64,000 bases of DNA from Pseudacidovorax intermedius (GTDB taxonomy: Bacteria > Pseudomonadota > Gammaproteobacteria > Burkholderiales > Burkholderiaceae_C): positions 1,046,836 to 1,110,835 of the forward strand of contig NZ_QQAV01000001.1 of the NCBI RefSeq assembly GCF_003350475.1, read 5' to 3'. Both the position numbers and the translations under genes were made by a program. Below, piece after piece: positions 60,934-64,000 of this stretch (the first letter of the stretch is position 1; every line of letters begins with the position of its first letter). The notes under the pieces are model-generated. The model had not been told where the DNA came from. It worked only from the letters and a program-made list of their open reading frames with translations, and made no database searches.

Positions 60934-61926
60934 ATGAACACGACTTCGCTCAAGGCCTCCGGCCTGCTCGCCGCCGCCGTGTTCGGCCTTGCGGCCGGCG
61001 CACCCGATGCACGGGCCCAGCCGCCCGCCTACCCGACCAAGCCGGTGCGCCTGGTCGTCGGCTTCTCGGCCGGCGGCCCCACCGACGTGGTGGCCCGCGC
61101 CTTCGCGGACTACGCCGCTCGCACGCTGGGCCAGCCCTTCCTGGTGGACAACAAGCCGGGCGCCAACACCATCCTCGCGGCCGAAGCCGTGGCCGGCGCC
61201 CCGGCCGATGGCTACACGCTGCTGCTGGGCGCCACCAACCACACCATGATCCCGGCGCTCTACAGCAGCCGCGTCAAGTTCGACGCCGTGCGCTCCTTCG
61301 CGCCGGTGTGCAGCCTGGCGGTGAGCCCCACGGTACTGGTGGTGGGCCCGTCGATGAAGGTGCCCGATCTGGCCACCTTCCTGCAGCAGGTGAAGGCCGC
61401 GCCGGGCCAGCGCACCTATGCCACCCCGGGCGCCGGCAGCTCGGGCCACTTTGCCAGCGAGCAGTTCACTCGGCTGACCGGCACGCGCATGAACCACATC
61501 CCCTACAAGGGCGCGGCGCAGGCCGTCACCGACCTCGTGGGCGGCCAGGTGGACAGCTCCTTCGCCACCCTCGGCTCGGTGCTGCCGCAGGTGCAGGCCG
61601 GCAAGCTCACGGCGCTGGCCGTGGCCGCGCCGCAGCGTTCGCCGCTGTTGCCGCAGGTGCCCACCTTCGACGAAGCGGGCGTCAAGGGCTATCGGGCCGA
61701 CGCCTGGTACGGCCTGCTGGCGCCGGCCGGCACGTCGCCCGCCGTGCTGGCGCTGCTGCAGAAGACCGCGCAGGACTTCGTGCGCCAGAGCGCCACGCAG
61801 GAGAAGCTGCGCGGTCTGGGCATGGAAAGCCAGCATGTGTGCGGCGCCGATTTCGGCGAACAGCTGGCGCGCGAGGTCAAGGCCTACGGCCAGCTCGCGC
61901 GTGAACTGGACCTCAAGCCCGAGTGA
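60934..61926 (+). CDS. Bug-family periplasmic binding protein
   Basis: A 330-residue secreted binding protein. The signal peptide runs to about ARAQ near residue 29 and the core reads YPTKPVRLVVGFSAGGPTDV, VDNKPGANTILAAEAVAGAP and MNHIPYKGAAQAVTDLVGGQ. The C-terminus is GQLARELDLKPE. It starts 4 bp after the metallo-hydrolase gene, so the two are co-transcribed. It is not close in sequence to the Bug proteins at 57131 and 62076, implying a different ligand. No TctAB genes are nearby. Confidence 0.9.
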   Translation: MNTTSLKASGLLAAAVFGLAAGAPDARAQPPAYPTKPVRLVVGFSAGGPTDVVARAFADYAARTLGQPFLVDNKPGANTILAAEAVAGAPADGYTLLLGATNHTMIPALYSSRVKFDAVRSFAPVCSLAVSPTVLVVGPSMKVPDLATFLQQVKAAPGQRTYATPGAGSSGHFASEQFTRLTGTRMNHIPYKGAAQAVTDLVGGQVDSSFATLGSVLPQVQAGKLTALAVAAPQRSPLLPQVPTFDEAGVKGYRADAWYGLLAPAGTSPAVLALLQKTAQDFVRQSATQEKLRGLGMESQHVCGADFGEQLAREVKAYGQLARELDLKPE

Positions 61927-62075
61927 GCCTGCGGGGCCCGGCGTCGGCGCGACCGAGGCGCCGGTGTCGAGGGCACCCACCGGGTGGCCGTGCAGGCCGC
62001 CCTCGCTTCGATGAAGGCGGCCGTCCGTGCTGCCCCCTTTTTTTCCTTCCAACCAATGACTCCGGAGATATGCGT

Positions 62076-63047
62076 GTGGCCTCTTCCAAGTTCTCGTTGA
62101 TCCGTCGCCTGCTCGTCGCCAGCCTGGCGACGGCGGCCTTCGCCGCGCACGCGGCCTACCCCGAGCGCCCGATCACCATCGTCGTGCCCTACGCCCCCGG
62201 CGGCGCGGCCGATGCCATGGCGCGTGTGATCGCGGCCAAGCTGGGCCCGAAGCTGGGCACCAGCGTGATCGTGGACAACCGCGCCGGCGCCAGCGGCACC
62301 ATCGGCGCCGCCTATGCAGCCAAGGCCGCGCCCGATGGCTACACCGTGCTCTACGACGCCACGCCCTACGCCATCAACCCGCACCTGTTCCCGCGCCTGC
62401 CCTATGCGGCCGATGCGCTGCAGCCGCTGTCGCTGGTGCTGACCATGCCCAACATGCTCATCACCAAGGCCGATTCGCCGTACAAGACGGTGGCGGACCT
62501 GGTGGCCGCGGCCAAGGCCCAGCCCCACAAGATCAACTTCGCCTCGGGCGGCGCCGGCACGGTGCAGCGCCTGGCGGCCGAGCTGTTCCGCCAGAAGCTG
62601 GGGCTGGACATGGTGCACGTGCCCTACAAGAGCGGCGGCCCGGCCATCACCGACACGATGGCGGGCCAGGTGGACTTCATGTTCGCCACCGTGGCGGCCA
62701 GCTATCCGCTGGTGTCGTCCGGCAAGTTGCGCGCCCTGGCCGCCACCTCGCCCCAGCGCTCGCCGCGCCTGCCCGAGGTGCCCACCGTGGCCGAGACCGT
62801 GGTGCCCGGCTACGAGGCCTATGAATGGAACGGCATGCTGCTACCCGCCAAGACGCCCAAGGACATCGCCGACAAGCTGCAGAAGGCCCTGGCCGAGGTG
62901 CTGAAGGACGAGGAGGTGCTGCAGCGCATGAAGGACCTGGGCGCGCAGCCCATCGGCTCCACGCCTGCTGCCTTCGCCGACTTCCTGAAGAAGGAAGACG
63001 CCAAGTGGGGCGAGGTGGTGCGCAAGGGCGACATCAAGCTGGATTGA
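62076..63047 (+). CDS. Bug-family periplasmic binding protein
   Basis: A secreted binding protein of about 323 residues with a signal peptide (LIRRLLVASLATAAFAAHAA) and the core YPERPITIVVPYAPGGAADA, VDNRAGASGTIGAAYAAKAA and MVHVPYKSGGPAITDTMAGQ. The start is uncertain: a GTG at 62076 has the GGAG box at a good distance (8 nt), while an ATG at 62070 is only 2 nt from it; the protein is otherwise the same. It resembles the Bug protein at 57131, including the similar C-terminal AKWxEVxRKGxIK ending. The composite stem-loop element and a second LigI-like gene follow. Confidence 0.9.
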   Translation: MASSKFSLIRRLLVASLATAAFAAHAAYPERPITIVVPYAPGGAADAMARVIAAKLGPKLGTSVIVDNRAGASGTIGAAYAAKAAPDGYTVLYDATPYAINPHLFPRLPYAADALQPLSLVLTMPNMLITKADSPYKTVADLVAAAKAQPHKINFASGGAGTVQRLAAELFRQKLGLDMVHVPYKSGGPAITDTMAGQVDFMFATVAASYPLVSSGKLRALAATSPQRSPRLPEVPTVAETVVPGYEAYEWNGMLLPAKTPKDIADKLQKALAEVLKDEEVLQRMKDLGAQPIGSTPAAFADFLKKEDAKWGEVVRKGDIKLD

Positions 63048-63065
63048 TGAGCAAGCACCCCCCAT

Positions 63066-63148
63066 GCCGCTTCGCGGCTCCCCCCTCTGGCGCCTTCGGC
63101 TTGGAGGGGGGCGCACCCGGTGGCCTGGCAAAGCCAGTTCCACGGGTG
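63066..63148. repeat. Composite stem-loop element, copy 2
   Basis: GCCGC-TTC-GCGGC (63066-63078) is followed by a C-rich/G-rich hairpin (63080-63111, CCCCCCTC with GAGGGGGG) and a nested hairpin (63114-63148). The nested part pairs CACCCG with CGGGTG, TGG with CCA, and CTGGC with GCCAG around an AAA loop, with the same bulge and C versus TT internal loop as the copy at 14246-14298. It sits between the Bug gene and the second LigI-like gene. Confidence 0.7.
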
Positions 63149-63233
63149 CCCTGGCGTGGCCTGCTCCGCGGCCATTCGATCATGGGCGGCACGCCGGCTG
63201 ACGGCGATGCGAGTGGCGCCATGGAGCACTGAA

Positions 63234-64000
63234 ATGGTCGCCCCGCTGCCGCTCCTGCATTCGGTGCCTCATTCGGCCGGCCTCGGGCGGCCGGGCTTCG
63301 CATTGCCTGCGGGGGCCTGCGACAGCCACATGCACATCTTCGACCCGCGCTTCGCGCCGTCGACGCACTGGAAGCGCCAGCCGCCCGATGCGCCGGTGGC
63401 GGCCTACCGGCAGTTGCAGGCGCGCATCGGCACGCAGCGCGCCGTGGTCGTCACGCCCTCCACCTACGGCACCGACAACACCTGCACGCTCGACGCGCTG
63501 GCGCAGATGGGCGAGGCCGCGCGCGGCGTGGCGGTGGTCGAGGCGGGCGTGGGGGCCGCGGAGCTGCAGCGCCTGCACGGCCTGGGCGTGCGCGGCCTGC
63601 GCGTCAACTTCGTGACGCCGCAGTCCTGGGGCACGACCACGCCCGACATGCTCGCCACGCTGGCGGCCAAGGTCGCGCCGCTGGGCTGGCACATCCAGGT
63701 CTTCGTGCATCCGGAGCAGCTGCTGGCCATGGCCGCGCTGCTGCGCAGTTTGCCCGTGCCGCTGGTGGTGGACCACATGGCGCGGCTCGACCCCGCCCAG
63801 GGCGCGAGCGGCGAAGCCTTCGACCTGCTGTGCCGCCTGCTCGATGCGGGCAACACCTGGGTCAAGCTCTCCGGCGCCTACATGCGCTCCTCGGTGGGCG
63901 GCCCGACCTATGCCGACACCCTGGCCGCCGGCCAGGCGCTGGTGCGCCGCGGGCCCGAGCGCCTGGTCTGGGGCAGCGACTGGCCCCACACCACCGAGAC
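63234..64000 (+). CDS. LigI-like amidohydrolase, copy 2 (runs off right edge)
   Basis: The first 255 codons of a second lactonase-like amidohydrolase, open to the window edge. The core AGACDSHMHIFD, VVVTPSTYGTDNTCTLDALA, PLVVDHMARLDPAQGA and RLVWGSDWPH closely follow the copy at 56140, so the two are paralogues or products of a module duplication. All metal-site residues visible are intact. ATG 63234 opens the protein 186 bp after the preceding Bug gene. Only about 50-70 residues are expected to be missing. Its substrate is probably related to, but not identical with, that of copy 1. Confidence 0.85.
   Translation, partial: MVAPLPLLHSVPHSAGLGRPGFALPAGACDSHMHIFDPRFAPSTHWKRQPPDAPVAAYRQLQARIGTQRAVVVTPSTYGTDNTCTLDALAQMGEAARGVAVVEAGVGAAELQRLHGLGVRGLRVNFVTPQSWGTTTPDMLATLAAKVAPLGWHIQVFVHPEQLLAMAALLRSLPVPLVVDHMARLDPAQGASGEAFDLLCRLLDAGNTWVKLSGAYMRSSVGGPTYADTLAAGQALVRRGPERLVWGSDWPHTTE

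Overview
The window is GC-rich (about 70% by eye) and densely coded. It looks like the chromosome of a beta-proteobacterium of the order Burkholderiales, most likely Comamonadaceae (Variovorax-like). The reasons are seven orphan Bug-family (tripartite tricarboxylate transporter) binding proteins, the codon and base composition, and dispersed intergenic elements built around CTTCGACARGCTCAGC and around a CYGGC-AAA-GCCRG hairpin. The genus is inference. I saw no rRNA, tRNA, CRISPR array, transposase or phage gene. Two genes run off the window, one at each end.

Layout. 1-840: a lower-GC stretch with the start of a gene leaving the left edge (PRTase-CE-like, tentative) and an orphan VapB-type antitoxin; this may be the edge of an accessory region. 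873-3655 (-): a taurine/sulfonate-type ABC importer. 3910-8701 (-): hydantoinase/oxoprolinase subunits A and B with a Bug binding protein. 9013-10563 (-): a MocR-type regulator lying between that operon and a long divergent one. 10743-22982 (+): a SnoaL-like protein, a D-amino-acid-oxidase-family flavoenzyme, a five-gene dipeptide-type ABC importer, a YtcJ-like amidohydrolase, a G3E GTPase with a His-rich loop, and two DMT permeases.

23014-30720: an AraC-type regulator divergent from a Rieske aromatic dioxygenase (alpha and beta) followed by a complete branched-chain-type ABC importer, with no reductase or ferredoxin gene. 30727-35173: housekeeping-like genes (TesB thioesterase, GNAT, VOC protein, lipoprotein, flavoprotein). 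35306-39579: Bug protein, LysR regulator, then divergent Bug protein plus M20 amidohydrolase. 39592-44980: a gentisate operon (3-hydroxybenzoate 6-hydroxylase type monooxygenase, FAH-family hydrolase, gentisate dioxygenase, Bug protein) with a divergent LysR gene.

45023-50595: hotdog thioesterase, then dctA-dctB-dctD with a textbook sigma-54 promoter before dctA. 50707-51909: a class II Fic protein. 51991-55750 (-): a three-subunit molybdenum hydroxylase of the PaoABC type. 56140-64000 (+): a catabolic cluster with two LigI-like amidohydrolases (the second cut by the right edge), three Bug proteins, an RraA/CHA-aldolase-like protein, a D-2-hydroxyacid dehydrogenase and a B3-like metallo-hydrolase.

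Together the window is a mosaic of uptake-plus-catabolism modules for aromatic, carboxylic and nitrogen- or sulfur-containing organic acids. Most modules pair an importer or a periplasmic binding protein with one to four enzymes and a local regulator. No clearly new defence or mobile system is visible. The best unexplained signals are structured intergenic elements: two copies of a composite stem-loop with compensating arm changes, a tandem-hairpin leader at 35221-35280, candidate operators next to the regulators, and a 24-bp tandem array inside the gentisate operon.
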